Assembly (NCBI GenBank): GCA_002406055.1
Contig: DHMZ01000116.1
Coordinates: 1-13,733 of the forward strand
DNA from: Spirochaetales bacterium UBA4629
GTDB lineage: Bacteria; Spirochaetota; Spirochaetia; Sphaerochaetales; Sphaerochaetaceae
Direction of reading: 5' to 3'
Length of the DNA: 13,733 bases
Position numbers and translations under genes: made by a program. The notes under the pieces were generated by a model. That model searched no databases, was not told the DNA's origin, and saw only the letters and a list, made by a program, of their open reading frames with translations. Shown here one piece after another: positions 5,802 to 11,867 of this stretch. Within the stretch, counting starts at the first letter, position 1. Every line of letters starts with the position of its first letter.

Positions 5802-6407
5802 ATGGAAATAATCGAAAGAACAAGTGGTATAGTTTCAACATGCTCCTACCTAGTAAAAGATAGTGGAAAGATATACTTAATAGATGCCCCCGATAGTAAC
5901 AAAGAAATCATTGATTTAATAAAGAAAGAAGGCAGACTAGACGGCGTATTTCTAACACATGGACACTTTGATCATATAATGGGATTAGAGAATATCTACC
6001 GCTTATTTCCTAATACACCAATCTATTTAGATAAAGCCGACTTAGATCTAGTAGAATCAAAGAACATAATCTTTCTACAAAGTTTTGGTATTCCTACTTC
6101 ACTTTATAGTATTCCTAAAGAGATTAAATTTACCCAGTATTCTGAAAAAGTTGGAAGCTTTTCTGTTATAAATACTCCAGGTCACACAATGGGAAGTGTA
6201 GTGTTATACGCAAAAGATTATGGCATTGCATTCACAGGAGATACTCTCTTTTGTGGAGGAGAAGGACGAACAGATTTAGGAGGAGACTACCTCTCTCTTG
6301 TCTCATCACTAAAGAAAATCCTCCATACACTAGATGAGAAGACCGTTCTCTATCCAGGACATGGAGGTTATACAACAATAAAAAGAGAAAAAGAGAGACT
6401 CTTTTAA
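5802..6407 (+). CDS. MBL-fold metallo-hydrolase, glyoxalase-II-like (YcbL type)
   Basis: The 201-residue protein is a complete small metallo-beta-lactamase-fold hydrolase. The metal motif THGHFDH is at 52-58; the other ligands are His128 (TPGHTMGS), Asp147 (FTGDTLF) and His187 (YPGHG). GRTDLGGD (155-162) is typical of the YcbL/glyoxalase II-like branch, which hydrolyses thioesters such as lactoylglutathione or related substrates with two Zn or Fe/Zn ions. It lacks the C-terminal helical domain of classical GloB, so the true substrate is uncertain. The start is the ATG opening MEIIERTSG; an in-frame ATG upstream (5754) would put the terminator inside the coding region. There is no Shine-Dalgarno. 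The stop shares TTAA with the opposing thrH stop. Confidence 0.9.
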   Translation: MEIIERTSGIVSTCSYLVKDSGKIYLIDAPDSNKEIIDLIKKEGRLDGVFLTHGHFDHIMGLENIYRLFPNTPIYLDKADLDLVESKNIIFLQSFGIPTSLYSIPKEIKFTQYSEKVGSFSVINTPGHTMGSVVLYAKDYGIAFTGDTLFCGGEGRTDLGGDYLSLVSSLKKILHTLDEKTVLYPGHGGYTTIKREKERLF

Positions 6408-7012
6408 CCTCTATTGATAAAATCCTCTATTACTTTATAAAACTCATCATACGTAGTGCATAAAGGAAGATTAGGCTCTTCTAGCAGTATATTCTTAGGA
6501 GCTCTGAAGAGCGCTCCTTCATCAGCAGTATGAATCATAGTTAAATCATTATAGCTATCGCCAGCTGCAAATGTGCGATAGTTCAAAGATCTGAAGGCTT
6601 CGATAGCCTTTCTCTTGCCATCATCTATTCTCATCACAATGCCATTAATCATATTAGAGCTATCAACAGTAAGACTATTACACAAAATAGTTGGCCACCC
6701 AAGCTGTGCCATTAATGGCGAAGCAAACTCTTTGAAAGTATCAGAAAGAATCACAACCTGAGTAATTGAGCGTAGTTTATCTAAAAACTCTTTTGCACCT
6801 TCTAATGGCTTAATTTTGGCAATTGTATTTTGAATGTCACTTAGCGTTAGATTGTGTTCTCTCAAAATCTCCATTCTATAAGCCATAAGCTTATTGTAGT
6901 CAGGCTCATCTCGAGTCGTTATCTTTAAGCTTTCAATCCCCTTTTCTTCTGCAAATGCAATCCATATTTCAGGAACTAATACACCTTCGAGGTCTAAACA
7001 AACTATTTCCAT
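6404..7012 (-). CDS. thrH: ThrH: phosphoserine phosphatase / homoserine phosphotransferase
   Basis: The 202-residue HAD-family protein closely resembles Pseudomonas ThrH, which removes phosphate from phosphoserine and can transfer it to homoserine (serine/threonine metabolism, cytosol). Motif I is CLDLEGVLVPEIWIAFAE (5-22) with nucleophile Asp7; the DxEGxLxPE form is the ThrH signature. Motif II is ILSDTF (Ser90), motif III is Lys133 or Lys135, and motif IV is AAGDSYND (149-156). All are intact. The ATG at 7012 is chosen over one 24 nt upstream because it matches the family N-terminus and has AAAGGA 7 nt before it. That Shine-Dalgarno lies inside the end of the permease gene, and the permease TAA is 1 nt before the ATG, so translation is probably coupled. 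It converges on the MBL gene, with stops overlapping by 4 bp. Confidence 0.94.
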   Translation of the reverse strand: MEIVCLDLEGVLVPEIWIAFAEEKGIESLKITTRDEPDYNKLMAYRMEILREHNLTLSDIQNTIAKIKPLEGAKEFLDKLRSITQVVILSDTFKEFASPLMAQLGWPTILCNSLTVDSSNMINGIVMRIDDGKRKAIEAFRSLNYRTFAAGDSYNDLTMIHTADEGALFRAPKNILLEEPNLPLCTTYDEFYKVIEDFINRG

Positions 7013-7013
7013 A

Positions 7014-8078
7014 TTATCGTCCTTTATCTTTTTCAAGTGATGTTCCAGAAGAAAGAAGTATCCCTAATGGTTTAAGAGATGGTACACTTGCACAAATTAC
7101 CTGTACAACACAAGTAATCGGTACAGCTAAGAACATCCCCGTTATACCCCATATATAGCCCCAAATAGCAAGCATGACAAGAATAACAAGTGGTGACATA
7201 TTAAGCTGTACGCCTTGTAGCTTTGGATCAATTACATTACCAAGAATCATCTCAGTGAGAAGGAAGAAGAAGAAAACAACAAATACGACACCCCAGTGTG
7301 GCATAAACTGTATTGCGGCCATCAAGGTTGCAAGGAGCGTAACAACTATACTTCCAATTGTTGGGATGAAATTCAAAAGAAAGGCAAGAACACCCCAAAC
7401 AATAGGAAAATCCATTCCACTAATAAGTGAAATTAAATAAAAACATACTCCAGTAACTAGGCTAATTAAAATCTTAACAGATAAATAACGCGATGTTTGC
7501 TGACTTATGTTTTTTACAAGTTCAGCAGCTTCTCTTCTTGATTCAGGGAACGCTGCTCTAATCTTCGGGAAGATTGTCGATTGTTCCATTAATAAGAATA
7601 ACAAGTAGACAATGACCATTGCCAAGTCCCCAATAATAGAAGCAGATACAGAAGAAAGAGAGGTAAGAAGTGACTTAACTTGCTTTCCCCAATCTATGTT
7701 TAACGCTGCTATTATTGAAGGGAATTCATCATGAGACATCTTGAATGCATCTCTTATTGAAGACGAAACATACTCATCAAACACATTGACTTTATTTATG
7801 TATTGAGGCAACTCGACAACAATTATGTTGATCATAGCTATCAAAATATAAACAAAACCAATAAGAAAGAGAGCTGTTGCAACCAATATTATCGCTATAC
7901 ACAAAAATGTAGGGATTTTTAAACTCTTAAGCTTTTCTACAAGTGGACTTACTAACATGAAAACAAAAATAGCTATAGCAAAAGGAAGGATTACAGAAGA
8001 ACATGTTTTCATAACCCATAAAGCTAGAATTATTGATATAAATACCAACGCGCGATGTATTGTTTTATCCTTTTCCAC
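7014..8078 (-). CDS. AI-2E family (PerM/TqsA-type) transporter
   Basis: The 354-residue integral inner-membrane protein has the layout of the AI-2E exporter/PerM family: two or three N-terminal helices (ALVFISIILALWV, VILPFAIAIFVFMLVSPLVEKL, IAIILVATALFLIGF), a helical central segment, then a C-terminal membrane block. Family-typical motifs are the PLVEKLK turn after helix 2, FLLNFIPTIGSIV, the GNVIDPKLQG loop, LSPLVIL-like NMSPLVILVMLAIWG, and GITGMFLAVPI. The family exports small molecules or ions; the substrate here is unknown. The start is a GTG (8078) with GGGG about 7 nt upstream, and a perfect TATAAT (8105-8100) gives a short leader. It is the first gene of a pair with thrH. Confidence 0.9.
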   Translation of the reverse strand: MEKDKTIHRALVFISIILALWVMKTCSSVILPFAIAIFVFMLVSPLVEKLKSLKIPTFLCIAIILVATALFLIGFVYILIAMINIIVVELPQYINKVNVFDEYVSSSIRDAFKMSHDEFPSIIAALNIDWGKQVKSLLTSLSSVSASIIGDLAMVIVYLLFLLMEQSTIFPKIRAAFPESRREAAELVKNISQQTSRYLSVKILISLVTGVCFYLISLISGMDFPIVWGVLAFLLNFIPTIGSIVVTLLATLMAAIQFMPHWGVVFVVFFFFLLTEMILGNVIDPKLQGVQLNMSPLVILVMLAIWGYIWGITGMFLAVPITCVVQVICASVPSLKPLGILLSSGTSLEKDKGR

Positions 8079-8099
8079 TCTTTACCCCTTTTTCTCTTT

Positions 8100-8105
8100 A
8101 TTATA
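8100..8105 (-). promoter_or_regulatory. -10 box of the permease-thrH operon
   Basis: A perfect TATAAT on the minus strand predicts a start near 8093 and a leader of about 15 nt containing the GGGG Shine-Dalgarno. The -35 position (8123-8128, TATCCA) is poor. The same bases read TATTAT on the plus strand, so the element could serve both directions. Confidence 0.5.
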
Positions 8106-8126
8106 GTAAAACAACTTAATTATGGA

Positions 8127-8132
8127 TAGAAT
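8127..8132 (+). promoter_or_regulatory. Candidate -10 hexamer for leaderless trmJ-like mRNA
   Basis: TAGAAT (5 of 6 to TATAAT) ends 7 nt before the ATG at 8140. If real, the alternative ATG at 8122 lies upstream of the transcript. No Shine-Dalgarno precedes either ATG. Confidence 0.3.
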
Positions 8133-8139
8133 CAAGAAT

Positions 8140-8874
8140 ATGGAAAAAAATCTAAACGAAGATAGAATCGAAATAGTATTAGTAGAGACACAAGATGGCG
8201 CCAACATTGGTAGTGTATGCAGAGCGATGAAGACAATGGGGTTAACGCACTTAGCTATAGTTGGCGATAAAGAATATGATGACAATAGAGTTCGTACTCT
8301 TGCTCTCCATGCTTCTGATTTATGGGAGAATGCTAAGCGCTACAAAACCTTAGATGAAGCCCTTAGTAGTTCTATCTTCACTGTAGGTGCAACAAGAAGA
8401 AGAGGGAAGTTTCGCAAAATGAGTTCTTACTCTCCTTTACAGCTTTCAGAAAAAATAAAGACACTTCCAGAGGGAAAGGTCTCTATTGTATTTGGAAGAG
8501 AATCTGATGGGCTAAGAGATGATGAAGTAAATAAATGTGCTGCTATATGTACAATTGAAACAAGTCCTCTTTTTCCATCTCTAAACCTCAGTCAAGCTGT
8601 ACAAATAATATCATATGTACTTTTTACTAATGGTATGGAATATAAAACAGGACTTGTTGCTGTCAATAAAGAAAGAATAAAGAATTCAGTAGATGGAATG
8701 TCTAAACACTTAGAGAACATTGGCTATTACAAGTGGGATGAAGAGAAAAAATGGACAGAACAATTTCTATCAGATTTAATTGAACGAGCAGCTCTAAGCG
8801 AAAGCGAACTTCAACGCTTTGAAAAAATATTCAGTAAGACAGAATCAATCGCTAAGTTCAAAACAAATTGTTAG
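8140..8874 (+). CDS. TrmJ/LasT-like SPOUT RNA 2'-O-methyltransferase
   Basis: The 244-residue protein uses S-adenosylmethionine to methylate a ribose 2'-OH. It resembles TrmJ, which modifies position 32 of the tRNA anticodon loop. Motif 1 is ETQDGANIGSVCRAMKTMGL (16-35), with the conserved Asn22 and Arg28. VRTLALHASDLWENA (51-65) is the TrmJ-type motif. FGRESDGL (118-125) and PSLNLSQAVQI (146-156) are the trefoil-knot SAM-binding motifs 2 and 3. A helical C-terminal extension (about 175-235) is also TrmJ-like. The target is inferred; other TrmH-group enzymes share these motifs. The ATG at 8122 would add six residues; I prefer 8140 because a -10-like TAGAAT ends 7 nt before it. Divergent from the permease operon. 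Confidence 0.87.
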   Translation: MEKNLNEDRIEIVLVETQDGANIGSVCRAMKTMGLTHLAIVGDKEYDDNRVRTLALHASDLWENAKRYKTLDEALSSSIFTVGATRRRGKFRKMSSYSPLQLSEKIKTLPEGKVSIVFGRESDGLRDDEVNKCAAICTIETSPLFPSLNLSQAVQIISYVLFTNGMEYKTGLVAVNKERIKNSVDGMSKHLENIGYYKWDEEKKWTEQFLSDLIERAALSESELQRFEKIFSKTESIAKFKTNC

Positions 8875-8897
8875 ATTTCTTCCCTTTTCATGATAAA
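8868..8897 (+). promoter_or_regulatory. Possible promoter of the DUF362 gene
   Basis: TTGTTA (8868-8873), an 18-bp spacer and GATAAA (8892-8897, 4 of 6). The -35 overlaps the end of the methyltransferase gene. Both boxes are imperfect; read-through from upstream is equally possible. Confidence 0.3.
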
Positions 8898-8920
8898 CTT
8901 TCCTACATAAGAGGAAAAAT

Positions 8921-10030
8921 ATGTCTAGTAAAGTTTATTATTCAGATTTAAGAACACCAAACGGTATTAGTCTACAAGATAAGCTCACAAAACTACTAAG
9001 AGCTTCTGGTTTTGATACTATCAACTTCAAAAACCATTATTGTGCAATAAAGATGCACTTTGGAGAAAAGGGAAATCTAGCTTTTCTTAGACCAAACTGG
9101 GCTAAAACTGTTGTTGATGAAGTAAAGAGAAATGGAGGAATTCCATTTTTAACTGACTGTAACACTCTTTATGTTGGCTCTAGAAAAAATGCAATTGATC
9201 ATCTCGACACTGCCTCTCTCAATGGTTTTGGACCACTTACTACAGGTGCCAATGTCATAATTGCCGATGGAATTAAAGGTTCTGATGATGTAGAAGTACC
9301 TGTCAAAGGTGGTAAATACGTTAAAAACGCAAAGATTGGAAGAGCAATTATGGATGCAGATATCTTCATCTCACTCTCGCATTTCAAAGGCCATGAGGCG
9401 ACAGGCTTTGGTGGTGCACTGAAGAACATTGGAATGGGATGCGGAAGCAGAAGAGGCAAGATGGAGATGCACAATCAAGGTAAGCCAAAAGTAATTACAG
9501 AAAAATGTATTGGCTGTCATAAATGTACTAAATCTTGTGCTCACGATGCTCAGATCTTTGAGAATGGTAAATGTCGAATAGATTTAGATAAGTGTGTTGG
9601 CTGTGGCCGTTGTCTTTCTGTCTGCCCTGTTAATGCTATCGTTCCTACTGTAGATAACTCAGCAGAAGAACTAAATTGTAGAATGATGGAGTATTCTAAA
9701 GCAGTTCTTGATGGTCGTCCATCTTTCCATATTTCACTAGTAATTGATGTATCACCTTTATGTGATTGCTATGGCTGCAACGATTTGCCAATAGTTCCAA
9801 ATATCGGCATGTTCGCATCTTTCGACCCAGTTGCCTTAGACCAAGCTTGTGCAGATTCTGTAAATAATGCGCCAATGAATCCAAACACGATGCTAAGTGA
9901 AGCACATCACCACCATAATCACGACTATTTCTTAGATATGCATCCAGATACAAACTGGAAGCAAGGACTTGAATATGCTGAAGAAATTGGAATTGGTAGT
10001 AGAAAATACGAATTAATTAAGGTGGAATAA
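8921..10030 (+). CDS. DUF362 protein with two [4Fe-4S] ferredoxin motifs
   Basis: The 369-residue protein is a DUF362-family iron-sulfur protein. Residues 1-190 hold the DUF362 core (HYCAIKMHFGEKGNLAFLRP, FLTDCNTLYVGSRKNAIDH, IADGIKG, DADIFISLSHFKGHEATGFGGALKNIGMGCGSRRGKMEMH). Next is a bacterial-ferredoxin insert with two CxxCxxCxxxC motifs: Cys196/199/202/206 and Cys225/228/231/235. The second motif ends in the usual CP; the first has CA. The C-terminal part has CDCYGC (281-286) and a His-rich patch HHHHNHD (329-335) before the family ending. The biochemical role of the family is not established; electron transfer or metal handling in the cytosol is likely, with no signal peptide. The ATG has AGAGG 6-7 nt upstream. 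It is followed 3 nt later by a small exported protein gene. Confidence 0.92.
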   Translation: MSSKVYYSDLRTPNGISLQDKLTKLLRASGFDTINFKNHYCAIKMHFGEKGNLAFLRPNWAKTVVDEVKRNGGIPFLTDCNTLYVGSRKNAIDHLDTASLNGFGPLTTGANVIIADGIKGSDDVEVPVKGGKYVKNAKIGRAIMDADIFISLSHFKGHEATGFGGALKNIGMGCGSRRGKMEMHNQGKPKVITEKCIGCHKCTKSCAHDAQIFENGKCRIDLDKCVGCGRCLSVCPVNAIVPTVDNSAEELNCRMMEYSKAVLDGRPSFHISLVIDVSPLCDCYGCNDLPIVPNIGMFASFDPVALDQACADSVNNAPMNPNTMLSEAHHHHNHDYFLDMHPDTNWKQGLEYAEEIGIGSRKYELIKVE

Positions 10031-10033
10031 AAG

Positions 10034-10651
10034 ATGAAAAAAGTAATTGCAATTGTTTTAATGCTTTCTTTACTTCTCTTCTCACTTTTTGCTGAAGAAA
10101 ATGAAAAAGATGATCGTTTTAGTCTATCGGTTGGAAGTGGAATATATGTAAGCCAATTAGGTTTTGCAAAGGACTTTGGAAGGATGGAAGTAGGAATAAA
10201 TATTAATTCGGGCTTTCCAAATCTTTTTGTTTATTCACTCTTCAATCTCGATGACACAGAGCCTGTAGGAAACCAAATATGGAGCAACTTAAAAGATAGC
10301 ATCACTCTTGCTTTTGCAGGTGACATATACTTCAAGTATGACATTATTAACGGCAAAAAGACATCACTAGATTTATCAGTTGGTATTGCTGGCTTATATG
10401 CCGGAAACTTCTTTGAGAATAAGCTCTATATGGGATTCTTGGAGTTTGGCTCTAGATTTACCTACTTCTTTAATAGTGGTAACGGAATCTACATTGAAAG
10501 TAATATTCCAGTCTATGCTGTATCTGGATCAACAAACAAAGAGGGAGAGACAACTTTAAGCAACGGCTTTTTGTTCTCTGAGGATGTAGGAGCTTTACTC
10601 TTAGTAACAGGACTATTTTGTACCCGTGTTGGTTACAAAATTGTACTTTAA
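10034..10651 (+). CDS. Small exported, probably outer-membrane beta-barrel protein
   Basis: The 205-residue protein begins with a signal peptide (MKKVIAIVLM then a Leu/Ser core, predicted cut LFA|EEN after residue 20). The mature part alternates polar and hydrophobic residues in repeated aromatic-rich strands (RFSLSVGSGIYVSQLGF, MEVGININSGF, LYMGFLEFGSRFTYFF, GIYIESNIPVYAV) and ends in the hydrophobic strand CTRVGYKIVL. This pattern is typical of a small outer-membrane beta-barrel, but I do not recognise a named family. The ATG has GGTGG about 9 nt upstream, overlapping the end of the DUF362 gene whose stop is 3 nt away, so the two are co-translated or at least co-transcribed. A strong terminator follows at once. 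Why a cytosolic Fe-S protein is paired with it is unclear. Confidence 0.82.
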   Translation: MKKVIAIVLMLSLLLFSLFAEENEKDDRFSLSVGSGIYVSQLGFAKDFGRMEVGININSGFPNLFVYSLFNLDDTEPVGNQIWSNLKDSITLAFAGDIYFKYDIINGKKTSLDLSVGIAGLYAGNFFENKLYMGFLEFGSRFTYFFNSGNGIYIESNIPVYAVSGSTNKEGETTLSNGFLFSEDVGALLLVTGLFCTRVGYKIVL

Positions 10652-10656
10652 AGATT

Positions 10657-10683
10657 GAGGCGAGAAAAACTCGCCTCTCTTTT
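10657..10683 (+). terminator. Strong intrinsic terminator, possibly bidirectional
   Basis: GAGGCGAG (10657-10664), loop AAAAA, CTCGCCTC (10670-10677), then T-rich TCTTTTTATTCTTTTT. The perfect 8-bp, GC-rich stem starts 5 nt after the stop of the exported-protein gene. It also lies 6 nt beyond the stop of convergent mnmA; in that direction the tail is a weaker AATCTTT, so it may serve both genes. Confidence 0.93.
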
Positions 10684-11765
10684 TATTCTTTTTCTGCCCT
10701 TTCTATAATAGCACTAGCTATTACCCTATCGCCATCATATACAACAGCACTCTGCCCTGGAGTTGGGGCCTTAACAAAAGAAGAGAAATGAAGCCTAAAG
10801 CCATCATCTGTCTTCTCTGCTGTGCATGGAACACCTGGAGAAGTTGACCTAATTTTTGCAGAATAAATTTTACCTTCTGTAAAATCTGTTTCCCCTACCC
10901 AATTAGCATTTAAACAGACAACCCCCTGTCCTGTTATGTACTTTTCACTTCCAACAATAACTTGGTTCTTGTGAGGATCTAAGCTAACAACATAGAGTGG
11001 CTCTGAATATGAGACGCCAAGGCCCTTTCTTTGACCGACAGTATAGTGCCAAAAGCCTTTATGATGACCAACGACCTTGCCTGTATCTGCGAGGATAATA
11101 TCACCATCCTTATCTTTAACTTCTAAGAGATCAGTATAGTCACCGCCATAGAAATCCTGGCTCTCACTCTGACCTTCTTTATGGAAGGCCTCAGCAACAT
11201 CGATTTTTCTTACATCACTCTTTAGCATAGAACCAAGAGGGAAAAGCGTTGTGCTAAGTTGATCTTGGGTAAGACGTGATAGGAAGTAAGATTGATCCTT
11301 CTTTAAATCAACAGCCTTTAAGAGATCATATCTACCTGTCTCGTCATTCTTTTGGATTCTTGCATAGTGTCCTGTTGCAAAGTAATCAAAATCAAAGAGA
11401 GAACGTGCTTTATCAACCATAGCACCAAATTTAATTTTGCTATTGCACCAAATACATGGATTAGGAGTACGTCCATGCATATATTCATCTCTAAAATTAT
11501 GGAGAACTGTAGATTCATAGAGTTCAGAACAATCTACTGTATTGTGAGGAATTCCAATTTTTCTACAAATCTCTCTTATTTCCTCTATATCTTCTTCTTT
11601 TTCTGGGTTATAGCAACTATTAGAGCTCATAGGTGCAGGATATGGAGAATCCTTCTTCCATATAAGCATAGTAATGCCTTCGACAATATAACCTTCTTTC
11701 TTTAATAGATAGGCAGCAACAGATGAATCTATTCCGCCAGACATTCCAACTAAGACTTTTTTCAT
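10683..11765 (-). CDS. mnmA: tRNA-specific 2-thiouridylase MnmA, variant active site
   Basis: The 360-residue enzyme activates U34 of Lys, Glu and Gln tRNAs with ATP and replaces O2 with sulfur. The PP-loop GMSGGIDSSVAA is at 7-18. PNPCIWCNSKIKFG (101-114) holds Cys104 and the first catalytic Cys (Cys107). ATGHYAR (130-136), KDQSYFLSRL (156-165), HYTVGQRKGLG (240-250) and the C-terminal barrel with RSTSPG and PGQSAVVYDG are all present, and length is normal. The odd part is residues 202-212: where most MnmA proteins have SQDICFI with the second catalytic Cys, this one reads SQDFYGGDYTDL with no Cys. The start is the ATG giving MKKVLVGMSGG; longer in-frame starts add non-homologous residues. 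There is no Shine-Dalgarno; TATTCT ends 6 nt upstream. It shares the terminator at 10657 with the convergent gene. Confidence 0.93.
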   Translation of the reverse strand: MKKVLVGMSGGIDSSVAAYLLKKEGYIVEGITMLIWKKDSPYPAPMSSNSCYNPEKEEDIEEIREICRKIGIPHNTVDCSELYESTVLHNFRDEYMHGRTPNPCIWCNSKIKFGAMVDKARSLFDFDYFATGHYARIQKNDETGRYDLLKAVDLKKDQSYFLSRLTQDQLSTTLFPLGSMLKSDVRKIDVAEAFHKEGQSESQDFYGGDYTDLLEVKDKDGDIILADTGKVVGHHKGFWHYTVGQRKGLGVSYSEPLYVVSLDPHKNQVIVGSEKYITGQGVVCLNANWVGETDFTEGKIYSAKIRSTSPGVPCTAEKTDDGFRLHFSSFVKAPTPGQSAVVYDGDRVIASAIIERAEKE

Positions 11766-11771
11766 GTAAAA

Positions 11772-11777
11772 AGAATA
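11772..11777 (-). promoter_or_regulatory. Candidate -10 hexamer for leaderless mnmA mRNA
   Basis: TATTCT (4 of 6 to TATAAT) on the minus strand ends exactly 6 nt before the ATG at 11765. A better hexamer, TATACT, lies about 30 nt further upstream and would give a leader of roughly 30 nt, still without a Shine-Dalgarno. Confidence 0.25.
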
Positions 11778-11837
11778 ACACAAAGGGGTAAAATAGAAAA
11801 AGTATATCAATCATTCTATTTTAGGAAACAAGAAAAA

Positions 11838-11848
11838 TATATTAAAAT
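11838..11848 (+). promoter_or_regulatory. Possible -10 region of the DUF2207 gene
   Basis: TATATT and TAAAAT overlap here (TAAAAT at 11843-11848 is 5 of 6 to TATAAT), about 10 nt before the GAGG Shine-Dalgarno. The -35 at the proper distance (TTTAGG) is weak. Confidence 0.3.
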
Positions 11849-11867
11849 AGAAAGAAGTGAGGCATAG

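Noticed and set aside
9905..9925. His-rich stretch as a short tandem repeat or frameshift scar
   Set aside because: The frame stays open and the family-typical C-terminus resumes directly after it, so it is part of the protein.
9696..9953. Antisense open frame inside the DUF362 gene, and similar ones at 687-968, 7174-7440, 8082-8285, 11352-11705 and 13163-13558
   Set aside because: They lie opposite well-supported genes, lack start signals and resemble no protein family; they are shadows of the real reading frames.
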